A stretch of DNA of 11,003 nucleotides from Bacteroidota bacterium (GCA_023393485.1 JAEWLD010000323.1:1-11003), one strand, 5' to 3'; positions 1-6,573 are shown, counted from the first letter of the stretch. Notes: a model not told the origin generated them from the sequence alone. Made by a program: numbers and translations.

Positions 1-74
1 GTCTGCGCTTGCGCGAATGATACCATTCCAAAAGTCAGGGCAATTACAAACAAGGAAATTTTTAAAGTTTTCAT
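1..74 (-). CDS. Secreted protein, N-terminus only (runs off window)
   Basis: Reading leftward from an ATG at 74, 24 complete codons are visible before the window edge: Met-Lys-Thr-Leu-Lys, a hydrophobic core (ISLFVIALTFGMVSF), then AQAQ. This is a classical Sec signal peptide with likely cleavage after one of the Ala residues near position 21 or 23, so the product is exported. The mature protein is outside the window and its function cannot be judged. The start is supported by a perfect Bacteroidota -7 box about 43 bp upstream (117-124, minus strand); no Shine-Dalgarno is seen, which is normal for this phylum. It is transcribed divergently from the two-component operon and shares its control region, so it is a candidate target of that regulator (inference). 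Confidence 0.7.
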   Translation of the reverse strand, partial: MKTLKISLFVIALTFGMVSFAQAQ

Positions 75-116
75 CGGTATATTTTTAAGATTAGTAATTC
101 GGATTTTTCGATAAAC

Positions 117-124
117 CAAAAGTA
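117..124 (-). promoter_or_regulatory. Bacteroidota -7 promoter box for the leftward secreted gene
   Basis: On the minus strand this reads TACTTTTG, a perfect match to the Bacteroidota sigma -7 consensus TAnnTTTG. It predicts a transcript start near 110 and a 5' leader of about 35 nt before the ATG at 74. No TTG (-33 element) lies at the usual 17-23 bp distance; instead the direct-repeat array starts about 20 bp upstream, which would suit an activator-dependent promoter. The 10-mer GTTACTTTTG is shared with the promoter at 2187-2194. Confidence 0.5.
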
Positions 125-144
125 ACAGGCATTGCGGCGACTCG

Positions 145-187
145 TTGTTAATCGGTTTCAAACGTTTGTTAACGACTTGTTAACGAT
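145..187 (+). promoter_or_regulatory. Four contiguous 10-11 bp direct repeats, probable regulator-binding array
   Basis: Four units follow one another without gaps: TTGTTAATCGG (145-155), TTTCAAACGT (156-165, degenerate), TTGTTAACGAC (166-176) and TTGTTAACGAT (177-187). The last two match at 10 of 11 positions; the first shares TTGTTAA with them; the second keeps the leading TT and the AACG. The period of 11, 10 and 11 bp is one helical turn, the spacing used by OmpR/PhoB-family regulators that bind head-to-tail direct repeats. Such a regulator is encoded in the adjacent operon. It lies 49-91 bp before the kinase start and just upstream of the divergent -7 box, so it could act on both. Binding by this particular regulator is inferred. 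Confidence 0.5.
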
Positions 188-235
188 GAAATCTACCCTG
201 ATTTTTCCTTAATATTACAATCCCAAACTCCGGGC

Positions 236-1492
236 ATGAAATTCAATAGACTCAACAGCATCATCGTTCTTGGCCTTGTGGCAATCATAGGCATCATCAT
301 CGCGCAGCTGCTTTGGACCAAGGAAGCTTTTAACCTTGAGGAAAAGAAATTCAGCCAGAAAACGCATATCGCCTTACTTGAAGTCGTCAAGAAACTGTAT
401 GAAGGCACAAGCCACGAGCTGCCGACGGAAAGCCCTATCGAAAAAATATCGAACGACTACTACATTGTCAATGTGTCAAATGATTTCGAGCCCGAAATCC
501 TTGAATTTTATCTGACTTCGGAGTTCAAGAAAGTCGGCATTGCGACAGATTTCGAATACGCGATCTACAATTGCAGCAGCGACGAGATGATTTACGGCAA
601 TTACGTTTCGATGACCGACAATGACAACGCCAAAAAATCAGTTTATTTTCCAAAGCACAAAAACCTGGTTTATTATTTTGCGATCCGGTTTCCAAATGAG
701 ACGAGTTATTTATTTTCATCCCTGAAATTCTGGTTTGTGTTGTCGTTTGCGCTGATTGTCATCCTGCTGGTCTACGTATATTCGATTTTCACGATCCTGC
801 AGCAGCGAAAATATTCCGAACTCCAGCGCGATTTCATCAACAACATGACGCACGAATTCAAGACACCGCTGTCTTCGATTTTGCTCGCTTCAAATTACCT
901 GATGAAGCAGCAAGCGATCACCAGTGACGAAAAGCTCGAGAAATACACAGGAATCATCATCGACCAAAGCAACAAGCTCAATAATCATATCGGCAAAATC
1001 CTCAATGTCGCCAAGAGTGACAATGCACCGCTCGAGCTTGACAAACAGCCGATCGACATTGTTTCGATCATCAAAAATGTGATTGAGAACATAAAACTCA
1101 AGCACGACAATATCACCATTACGCTTGACGCGGACAAAGACTTTCCGATCCAGGCCGACGAATTCCATTTCACCAACATCGTTTACAACCTGATTGACAA
1201 TTCAATCAAATACTGCGACAGAAACCCTGAGATCGCGATTTCGGTGACCGACGAAAAAGGGCTTGTCAAAATAGCGTTTAAAGACAATGGCATTGGCGTT
1301 TCGGCAAAAGAACTGGGTTTTATTTTCGAGAAGTTTTATCGGATACCGAGTACAAAAAGCAACGAAGTCAATGGTTTTGGGCTCGGCTTGTATTATGTAA
1401 AAAAAATATGTACGTTGCACGGTTGGAAAATCACGGCCGCCAATAACGCCGCGCAAGGCCTGACCATTACCGTGGCAATCCCAAAAAAGTAA
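236..1492 (+). CDS. Two-component sensor histidine kinase, HAMP-less
   Basis: An inner-membrane sensor kinase of 418 residues. Membrane segment 1 is at about 8-27, followed by a periplasmic sensor region (about 29-160) of no recognised fold, then membrane segment 2 at about 165-188. The HisKA H-box reads NMTHEFKTP with phosphoacceptor His206. The catalytic ATPase domain shows the N-box NLIDNS (Asn318, Asn322), G1 box DNGIG (350-354), the FEKFYR F-box and G2 box GFGLGL (380-385), so every element for autophosphorylation is intact. Only about 18 residues separate membrane segment 2 from His206, leaving no room for a HAMP domain. The ATG at 236 gives the expected short cytoplasmic N-terminus. 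The partner regulator starts 4 bp after the stop. The layout resembles Bacteroidota RprX-type kinases, but orthology is not claimed. Confidence 0.95.
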   Translation: MKFNRLNSIIVLGLVAIIGIIIAQLLWTKEAFNLEEKKFSQKTHIALLEVVKKLYEGTSHELPTESPIEKISNDYYIVNVSNDFEPEILEFYLTSEFKKVGIATDFEYAIYNCSSDEMIYGNYVSMTDNDNAKKSVYFPKHKNLVYYFAIRFPNETSYLFSSLKFWFVLSFALIVILLVYVYSIFTILQQRKYSELQRDFINNMTHEFKTPLSSILLASNYLMKQQAITSDEKLEKYTGIIIDQSNKLNNHIGKILNVAKSDNAPLELDKQPIDIVSIIKNVIENIKLKHDNITITLDADKDFPIQADEFHFTNIVYNLIDNSIKYCDRNPEIAISVTDEKGLVKIAFKDNGIGVSAKELGFIFEKFYRIPSTKSNEVNGFGLGLYYVKKICTLHGWKITAANNAAQGLTITVAIPKK

Positions 1493-1496
1493 CGGA

Positions 1497-2180
1497 ATGA
1501 AAAACCCGACGATTTTATACGCTGAAGACGACGAAACGCTTGCCTTTCTGACCAAGGACAATCTTGAACAGCACGGCTATGACGTACTTCATTGCGCCGA
1601 CGGCAATCTTTGTCTGGATGCTTTCGGAAAACAGCAGATTGATTTGTGCATTCTCGATATCATGCTGCCAAAAATGGACGGTTTTGACCTTGCCGCCGCA
1701 ATCAGGAAAGCCGATGCCGATGTGCCGATTATTTTCCTGTCGGCAAAAACGCTCAAGGAAGACAGGCTCAAAGGCTTGCGGCTCGGCGCCGATGATTATC
1801 TGGTCAAACCGTTCAGCATTGAAGAACTCATTTTAAAAATAGAGGTTTTCCTTAAACGCTCGGCGAAGAAAACGCCACAGAAAAGTCTTTATAAACTCGG
1901 CAAATATTCGTTTGACTGTGAAAACCTTTTGGTCTTCAACGACGATGAAAAAATTACGTTGACCCAAAGGGAATCCGAACTGCTGAAGCTTTTTATCGAC
2001 AACAAAAACCGTGTGCTCAAGCGCGAGGAAATCCTAAAGTCACTTTGGGGCGACGACGATTATTTCATGGGCCGAAGCCTCGATGTATTCATTTCGCGGC
2101 TCAGAAAAATACTTGCCGGCGAAAAAGGAATCGCGATTGAAAACCAGCACGGTGTGGGTTTCAGGTTTACAATGGATTAA
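1497..2180 (+). CDS. OmpR-family response regulator
   Basis: A 227-residue cytoplasmic DNA-binding regulator, the expected partner of the upstream kinase. The receiver domain (about 4-118) has the acidic pocket Glu10-Asp11-Asp12, phospho-acceptor Asp54 in LDIMLPKMDG, the switch Ser82 (FLSAK) and Lys104 in LVKPF. The C-terminal winged-helix domain (about 128-227) carries the family's LTQRESELL start, the recognition-helix region (GRSLDVFISRLRKIL) and the terminal GVGFRF hairpin. All key residues are present and the length is normal. It is co-transcribed with the kinase (4 bp gap). Likely DNA targets are the direct repeats at 145-187, by analogy with OmpR/PhoB tandem sites. It resembles Bacteroidota RprY-type regulators, but the signal sensed is unknown. 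Confidence 0.95.
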   Translation: MKNPTILYAEDDETLAFLTKDNLEQHGYDVLHCADGNLCLDAFGKQQIDLCILDIMLPKMDGFDLAAAIRKADADVPIIFLSAKTLKEDRLKGLRLGADDYLVKPFSIEELILKIEVFLKRSAKKTPQKSLYKLGKYSFDCENLLVFNDDEKITLTQRESELLKLFIDNKNRVLKREEILKSLWGDDDYFMGRSLDVFISRLRKILAGEKGIAIENQHGVGFRFTMD

Positions 2181-2186
2181 ATTGGT

Positions 2187-2194
2187 TACTTTTG
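2187..2194 (+). promoter_or_regulatory. -7 promoter box for the Spy-like gene
   Basis: TACTTTTG matches the Bacteroidota -7 consensus TAnnTTTG exactly and sits in the 37 bp gap between the response-regulator stop and the next ATG (2218). It predicts a start near 2200 and a leader of roughly 15-20 nt. The upstream -33 region falls in the end of the regulator gene and has no clear TTG. The small gene may therefore be transcribed both with the operon and separately. Confidence 0.5.
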
Positions 2195-2217
2195 CAGGAC
2201 GATCGAAATATGATGCG

Positions 2218-2625
2218 ATGAAAAATTATCTTATCCTTTTGTTTTTTTGTTTCAGTTTTGCGGCAACTGCGCAATATTATGACGGTGGCGGATCAATTGG
2301 CGCACGCAACAGAAGCATGGCCCGCGCCGCCGGACAACAAACCAAAAGCAAGAAGCAGCCTACTCAGGAAGAAAGGCTTTCGGCAATCATGGATAAACTT
2401 GCCGAAGACCTCAAGCTTGATTCTTTCCAGGCTGCCGCGATAAAACAACTTTATGAGGAAAATCATTCAGATCAGGAACGCATTCTGGCGCAGAACGAAC
2501 CGGATGAGATGAAATTTGAAAAAATCGTCGAGCTGCACGACAAAATGACCGCCAAAATCAAAGCAATGCTTACTCCCGAGCAGATAGAGAAATACGAAAC
2601 GCTCGGCCAAAAAAAGAAAAAGTAA
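2218..2625 (+). CDS. Small exported Spy/CpxP-like (LTxxQ-type) protein
   Basis: 135 residues. The N-terminus is a signal peptide (MKNYLILLFF..., cleavage probably between Ala18 and Gln19 in ATAQ), so the protein is periplasmic or exported. A Gly/Ser/Arg-rich linker (about 20-48) leads to a charged all-helical region (about 50-130). Within it are two LTxxQ-like motifs, LKLDSFQ (65-71) and LTPEQIEKY (118-126), about 50 residues apart, as in Spy/CpxP-family periplasmic proteins. It ends in a basic KKKK tail. The ATG at 2218 was chosen because it begins the signal peptide and follows a -7 box; upstream in-frame codons overlap the regulator. Location directly after a two-component pair recalls CpxP beside CpxA/CpxR in enterobacteria. 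A chaperone or feedback role is inference; family assignment is by motif only. Confidence 0.75.
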   Translation: MKNYLILLFFCFSFAATAQYYDGGGSIGARNRSMARAAGQQTKSKKQPTQEERLSAIMDKLAEDLKLDSFQAAAIKQLYEENHSDQERILAQNEPDEMKFEKIVELHDKMTAKIKAMLTPEQIEKYETLGQKKKK

Positions 2626-4857
2626 CTAAAGCGTCAGCAGCAACCCTGATTTTTGCAACGATTGCATGGGGCGCGCAGTCCAAAAAAGCTCAAAGTTCTC
2701 AAGCCCGGCCGATTCATAATCGTCTTTTACATTCTGCCAGGTAAGGGTTTTGTGCCCGCCGACAGCCAATTTCGGCAACACCGCAACCAACCATGCCGCT
2801 TCTGCCCTGCCGATTTCAATCACGGTAACCGCGCGTTTGTCATGAAAGGCCAATGAGGTCATTTCCCATGAATTTCCTTTTTTGGATTTGGTAAATTCCC
2901 TGACAATCGGGTTGGAACCGAGCCAGACAATCTTGGCATTCGGACGTATTTTCAGATCTGATGCATCTTTGAGCGCGTCAATGATGAAGTTTGGCGAAAT
3001 CGTAGTCTTTGGTATCTTAAAGTCAAACCATTCCTGCAGTGCGTAATCGAAACAGATTCCGTGCATGAAATTGTAAAGCGATTTGCGCAGGCCAAAACTG
3101 AATTGGTCGTGGTCGATTCCGGTTTTGTCTATATAATCGATGTCATTATTGGCAAAAGTTCCAATGGCTTCGGTCTTTTTGTCTACGCCGAACCGATCGG
3201 GAAACATTCCAACCGGACTGTGCGCCGTCATTGCGAATTGATGCCAAAAACCCGATTGCAATACGCCGGTTTCAAACATCTGCCTGACCATTTCAAGGCT
3301 GTCAACGGTTTCCTGTACCGTTTGAGTTGGATAGCCGTACATCAGGTAGGCATGCACCATGATTCCGGCACCGGTAAAATTGCGCGTGACCCTGGCGACT
3401 TGTTCAACAGTAACGCCTTTATCAATCAGCGCCAGCAGCCGGTCAGAAGCGACTTCAAGCCCGCCCGAAACAGCAATACAGCCCGAAGCCTTCAACAACA
3501 CGCACAAATCCCGCGAAAAACTCTTCTCGAACCGGATGTTTGTCCACCAGGTAACCGACAATTTTCGCCGCAATATTTCAAGCGCAAGTTCACGCATCAG
3601 TGCAGGCGGCGCGGCTTCGTCTACAAAATGGAAACCGTTCTGGCCGGTTTGCGCGACCAGTTCTTCAATGCGGTCGCAAAGCAAACTTGCGGCAACTGGT
3701 TCGTATAGTTTGATATAATCGAGCGAAATATCGCAGAAAGTACATTTGCCCCAATAGCAGCCGTGCGCCATCGTCAGTTTATTCCAGCGGCCGTCGCTCC
3801 AAAGCCGGTGCATCGGGTTGACAATTTCAATAACCGAAATGTAATCCGCAAGCGGCAATCCTGTATAATCGGGCGTTCCGACTTCGCTTTGTCTATAGTC
3901 CGGCAATCCCGAACCGTCAAAATATTTTACGACGCCTTCAGATAACGCAAAAGTCCGTTTCAGATTTTCGAGACTTCGATTTCCTTCGATGTGCTCGACA
4001 AGCAATTCGACAGGCCGTTCGCCATCATCGAGCGTGACAAAATCGAAATAATCAAACACTCGCGCGTCAGATAATGACCTGAGTTCAGTATTGGCAAAGC
4101 CGCCGCCGAGTGAGACCGCAATCTCTGGTTTGTGCTTTTTTACCCATTGCGCGCAACGGAACGCCGCATATAAATTTCCTGGGAACGGCACCGAAATACA
4201 CAGCATTTTTGGATTCGCCGCCAGAAGTTGCCGCGAGAGGATGCCAACCAATATTTTGTCGATGTACGTGTAGGGTTTTTGCAACTCTTCGTGCAGCTGG
4301 TCAAAAGTGCTTGCCGATCGCCCGAGCCGTTCCGCGTACCGGCTAAAACCGAAATGTTCATCGACGCATTCAACAATCAAGTCGGACAGATCTTCAAGAT
4401 ATAACGTCGCCAGATGTTTTGCCTTGTCCTGCGTGCCCATACTGCCAAAGGCCCAGTCAAGCGCGTCAAGCTGCGAAAATCTTGACGCTTCGGGGAGATA
4501 ATTTTCCTGGCAGATCGGTAAGGCCAACGTTGGGTTTTTGCCCTGGAGAAACGCGAGAACCGCATCTATTGTTTTGATGTATTGGTCTTTGAGCGCGATG
4601 ATCCGTGCTGCATTTTCCGATAAATCTGGTTGCAGGGTTGCAATGTACGCGAACAAATCTGTTAACCCCGATTTTGAGAACAGTGCCAAAATGACCTCAA
4701 TGCCCAAATCATCCTGAACGGTCGTGATCCCTTTGGTATTGAGAAAACCCTTAAGGTAAGCGGTTGCCGGATAAGGCGTATTAAGCTGCGTAAACGGCGG
4801 CGTTATCAAATATAGCTGTGTGCCCACTGCATTTTGGAAAGCCGTAAAAGTAAGCAT
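2626..4857 (-). CDS. B12-binding-domain radical SAM protein
   Basis: A 743-residue cytoplasmic enzyme of the B12-binding radical SAM class (COG1032-like). The N-terminus (LYLITPPF at about 15-22, then a helix with G43) looks like the first part of a cobalamin-binding Rossmann fold, which resumes after a long insertion at about 215-300 (MLCISVPFP; SLGGGFAN near 250; FVTLDDGERPVE). The radical SAM barrel spans about 355-590. Its cluster-binding cysteines are Cys367, Cys372 and Cys375 in GCYWGKCTFC; the first spacing is four residues rather than the canonical three. GGLE near 465 and YGYPTQT near 510 are typical barrel motifs. The last ~140 residues are unassigned. GAAGGA lies just before the ATG, a rare Shine-Dalgarno here. 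The gene stands alone and converges on 2625 with no gap. Substrate unknown; a methyl transfer or other radical reaction is possible. Confidence 0.9.
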   Translation of the reverse strand: MLTFTAFQNAVGTQLYLITPPFTQLNTPYPATAYLKGFLNTKGITTVQDDLGIEVILALFSKSGLTDLFAYIATLQPDLSENAARIIALKDQYIKTIDAVLAFLQGKNPTLALPICQENYLPEASRFSQLDALDWAFGSMGTQDKAKHLATLYLEDLSDLIVECVDEHFGFSRYAERLGRSASTFDQLHEELQKPYTYIDKILVGILSRQLLAANPKMLCISVPFPGNLYAAFRCAQWVKKHKPEIAVSLGGGFANTELRSLSDARVFDYFDFVTLDDGERPVELLVEHIEGNRSLENLKRTFALSEGVVKYFDGSGLPDYRQSEVGTPDYTGLPLADYISVIEIVNPMHRLWSDGRWNKLTMAHGCYWGKCTFCDISLDYIKLYEPVAASLLCDRIEELVAQTGQNGFHFVDEAAPPALMRELALEILRRKLSVTWWTNIRFEKSFSRDLCVLLKASGCIAVSGGLEVASDRLLALIDKGVTVEQVARVTRNFTGAGIMVHAYLMYGYPTQTVQETVDSLEMVRQMFETGVLQSGFWHQFAMTAHSPVGMFPDRFGVDKKTEAIGTFANNDIDYIDKTGIDHDQFSFGLRKSLYNFMHGICFDYALQEWFDFKIPKTTISPNFIIDALKDASDLKIRPNAKIVWLGSNPIVREFTKSKKGNSWEMTSLAFHDKRAVTVIEIGRAEAAWLVAVLPKLAVGGHKTLTWQNVKDDYESAGLENFELFWTARPMQSLQKSGLLLTL

Positions 4858-4860
4858 AAT

Positions 4861-4866
4861 TCCTTC
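4861..4866 (-). promoter_or_regulatory. Shine-Dalgarno-like site of the radical SAM gene
   Basis: On the minus strand GAAGGA precedes the ATG at 4857 with a 3-base spacer. None of the other genes in the window has so clear a purine-rich site. It supports this start, which is also the one that preserves the N-terminal LITPPF strand. Confidence 0.4.
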
Positions 4867-5011
4867 GAATCATCTTAAAATATTTGAAGTCGCGGGCTGA
4901 ACCTACTATAACATTTTTGACAAAACGTGTAACCGGACGCACGCTAAATAACCTGAAATTTACACCTCGAACCTCATAACACCATAAGACGGTTCACGTT
5001 GTCTTGTCTCT

Positions 5012-5032
5012 ACTTCCGGCGCGGTAGGAAGT
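5012..5032. repeat. Inverted repeat ACTTCC-N9-GGAAGT
   Basis: A perfect 6-bp dyad with a 9-base GC-rich loop (GGCGCGGTA), flanked by a further possible T-G wobble. It could be a small hairpin or a dimeric operator. A short CTTT follows on the plus strand, too weak to call a terminator, and no gene ends nearby. Function unknown. Confidence 0.35.
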
Positions 5033-5153
5033 GCCTTTCAAAGCGGTTCAACGATGTATTAAAATCTGTCAATCAATACTTTAACGTTAATTTTAAATGC
5101 GTTTTCAGGCTTTTTATAACAGTGATTTGAATTAAATTTCGGAAATTTACGCG

Positions 5154-5170
5154 TTGATAATAACTATCAA
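5154..5170. promoter_or_regulatory. Palindrome TTGATA-N5-TATCAA, possible operator
   Basis: A perfect 6-bp inverted repeat around a 5-base centre (ATAAC), 17 bp in all, lying 228 bp before the lipoprotein start. Size and symmetry suit a site for a dimeric helix-turn-helix regulator. The distance to the gene is large and a chance dyad in AT-rich DNA is possible. Confidence 0.3.
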
Positions 5171-5191
5171 ACCGAGATTGTCTACCTACTA

Positions 5192-5213
5192 GTTCGACTC
5201 CCTGCCATCCCGA
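5192..5213 (+). other. tRNA 3'-end-like fragment (T-loop plus acceptor strand)
   Basis: The stretch reads GTTCGACTC, then CCTGC, then CATCCCGA. The first part looks like a tRNA T-loop (GTTCGAnTC). CCTGC-CATCCCG-A is what the 3' T-stem, acceptor strand and discriminator base of a bacterial tRNA-Pro look like. The rest of a tRNA is missing: no CGGGATG 5' acceptor strand occurs at the right distance upstream, and the 5' T-stem (ACTAG) does not pair. One extra C also separates loop and stem. It may be an attachment-site or decay remnant of a tRNA gene, or coincidence; no integrase lies in the window. Confidence 0.3.
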
Positions 5214-5397
5214 GCTTTATGCTTTTCAACCTGTCAGCGCAACCACTTCCACCGCGAATTGGTCCGGCGTTGCTTATCTAATTCACTCGGCGTACCGGCA
5301 TGCTGTTGCCGCGGATGCGTTTATTATGGCGAAATCTTATCATCGTTGAGAATCGCCTATTCTGATTCTACAATTAATCCGTTTAAAAACATTTTCT

Positions 5398-6555
5398 ATG
5401 AAAACAATTCACTCCTTTTGGAAACTGGCAATTTTTATCGCGGCGGTTTCTTTTACTTCGTGCAGCTATGATGAGGCTGCAGAATTAGCAACTGGCGCAG
5501 ACGATTCGCCCGGCAACTTTGACAATCGGGCAATGCTGGCTTTCACCGGCCATGTTTATATCGAAGGCAATGAGCTCGGGCTCAACCTCATTCACATTTA
5601 TCAACACAATCAACAAGGGCAATTGACTTACGTGGGAAATGTCCCGTCGGGCGGCGCTGGCAATGGTATCAGCCTTGGCTCACAAGGTGCGGTCATTCTT
5701 TCGCCGGATAAGCAATGGCTTTATGCAGTCAACGCCGGATCAAATTCGGTTTCGGCTTTTACGGTCGGAAACGATGGGTTCCTGACCTTGATAAGCACGG
5801 TGAATTCCGGCGGCCAAACACCGGTCAGCATCACCATTCACGACAACTGGATGTATGCCGTCCATTTGACAAACGGAACCATCAACGGATTTATGATCGG
5901 TGAAGATGGCAGCCTTTTAAGCATGCCCGAGTCTGAACAAAAACTGAGTGACGATGTTGCCGGGCCATCCAAAATCGCATTTTCGCCAAACGGCGGGTTT
6001 ATCTACGTCACAGAAAAAAAGACAGACAAAATCAGCATTTTCCCCGTCGATGAAACTGGCCATGCCGGCATCGGAACAGTCATAAACGCTATCGGCTCAA
6101 CACCTTCGGGTTTTGATTTTGCACGAAATAACTATATCATCGTAGCCAACGGCGCGTATGGGACAACAGGCGAATCATCCGTCACTTCCTACAACGGCCT
6201 GAACTCAGGGAATCCGGCAGACGTAAACGGAAATATCGCGAACAGTCAAACCTTGTCCGGATGGGTCGAAGTCACCCAGAACAACCGGACCGCTTTTGTT
6301 TCAAATTATGGAAGTAATACAGTTTCAATATATAGCATCGGCGTTGGCGGAACCATACAGATCGCCGGCGGGCAAACCAGAACCGGAAACGGCCCAACCG
6401 ACCTCGCCGTATCATCGCACAATCAAAACCTGTTTGTGCTCTGTCCGACAGCCGGAACGATTGAGGAATACGACAGGACACCATTGGGCGGGCTAGTACA
6501 CATCGGACACATTGACGGCGTTCCCGGGTCGGCGGCCGGCATGGCAAACTGGTGA
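5398..6555 (+). CDS. Lipoprotein with lactonase-like beta-propeller
   Basis: 385 residues. The signal peptide ends in a lipobox-like FTSC, with Cys22 the probable lipidation site. The residues after it (SYDEAAE) are acidic and resemble the lipoprotein surface-export signals described in Flavobacterium and Capnocytophaga, so an outer-leaflet location is likely. From about 45 to the end the chain is a series of blade-like repeats with recurring patterns such as ILSPDKQWLYAVN, IAFSPNGGFIYVTE, TAFVSNYGSNTVSIYSI and LAVSSHNQNLFVL, as in the 6-phosphogluconolactonase/YncE-type seven-bladed propellers (PF10282-like). A true cytoplasmic phosphogluconolactonase role is unlikely given the lipid anchor; binding or scaffolding is as plausible as catalysis. 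The ATG at 5398 begins the signal peptide. It is followed, 153 bp later, by the giant surface protein on the same strand. Confidence 0.85.
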   Translation: MKTIHSFWKLAIFIAAVSFTSCSYDEAAELATGADDSPGNFDNRAMLAFTGHVYIEGNELGLNLIHIYQHNQQGQLTYVGNVPSGGAGNGISLGSQGAVILSPDKQWLYAVNAGSNSVSAFTVGNDGFLTLISTVNSGGQTPVSITIHDNWMYAVHLTNGTINGFMIGEDGSLLSMPESEQKLSDDVAGPSKIAFSPNGGFIYVTEKKTDKISIFPVDETGHAGIGTVINAIGSTPSGFDFARNNYIIVANGAYGTTGESSVTSYNGLNSGNPADVNGNIANSQTLSGWVEVTQNNRTAFVSNYGSNTVSIYSIGVGGTIQIAGGQTRTGNGPTDLAVSSHNQNLFVLCPTAGTIEEYDRTPLGGLVHIGHIDGVPGSAAGMANW

Positions 6556-6573
6556 CCGAGCCCGCGATTCGGT
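6555..6573 (+). terminator. Weak stem-loop after the lipoprotein gene
   Basis: ACCGA and TCGGT form a 5-bp stem around a 9-base GC-rich loop, starting at the last base of the lipoprotein stop codon. Only two more Ts follow the stem, so this is at best a weak intrinsic terminator. Confidence 0.2.

Larger units (their letters stand above)
75..235. other. Divergent intergenic control region
   Basis: These 161 bp separate the divergent secreted-protein gene and the histidine kinase gene. They hold a minus-strand -7 box (117-124) and a four-unit direct-repeat array (145-187). No convincing TAnnTTTG box was found for the kinase gene; the best partial match (TAATATTA at 210-217) differs at two conserved positions. 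Confidence 0.7.
4858..5397. other. 540-bp gene-free region
   Basis: No ORF here has a credible start, domain or signal peptide; the longest (from 5259, 70 codons) runs into the next gene in another frame and looks random. The region should contain the promoters of the flanking divergent genes. For the rightward gene, TTG at 5346-5348, 20 bp, then TACAATTA at 5369-5376 is a poor promoter match (two mismatches in the -7 box). Two inverted repeats (5012-5032 and 5154-5170) and a tRNA-3'-end-like stretch (5192-5213) are listed separately. Confidence 0.6.

Noticed and set aside
2151..2175. GGTTTCA sequence upstream of the Spy-like promoter resembling part of the 145-187 array
   Set aside because: It falls in the conserved GVGFRF codons of the response regulator, so the bases are explained by protein constraint.
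4140..4376. Minus-strand open frame overlapping the radical SAM gene
   Set aside because: It lies inside the intact 743-codon radical SAM frame on the same strand in another phase, with no domain or promoter; the same holds for the other frames within 2653-4565.
5136..5213. Complete tRNA gene ending at the tRNA-like stretch
   Set aside because: No matching 5' acceptor strand, D-arm or anticodon arm can be folded from the 77 bases upstream, and the T-stem does not pair; only the 3' fragment resembles a tRNA.
5259..5471. 70-codon plus-strand frame before the lipoprotein gene
   Set aside because: It overlaps the lipoprotein signal peptide in another frame and has no start signal, domain or recognisable export sequence.
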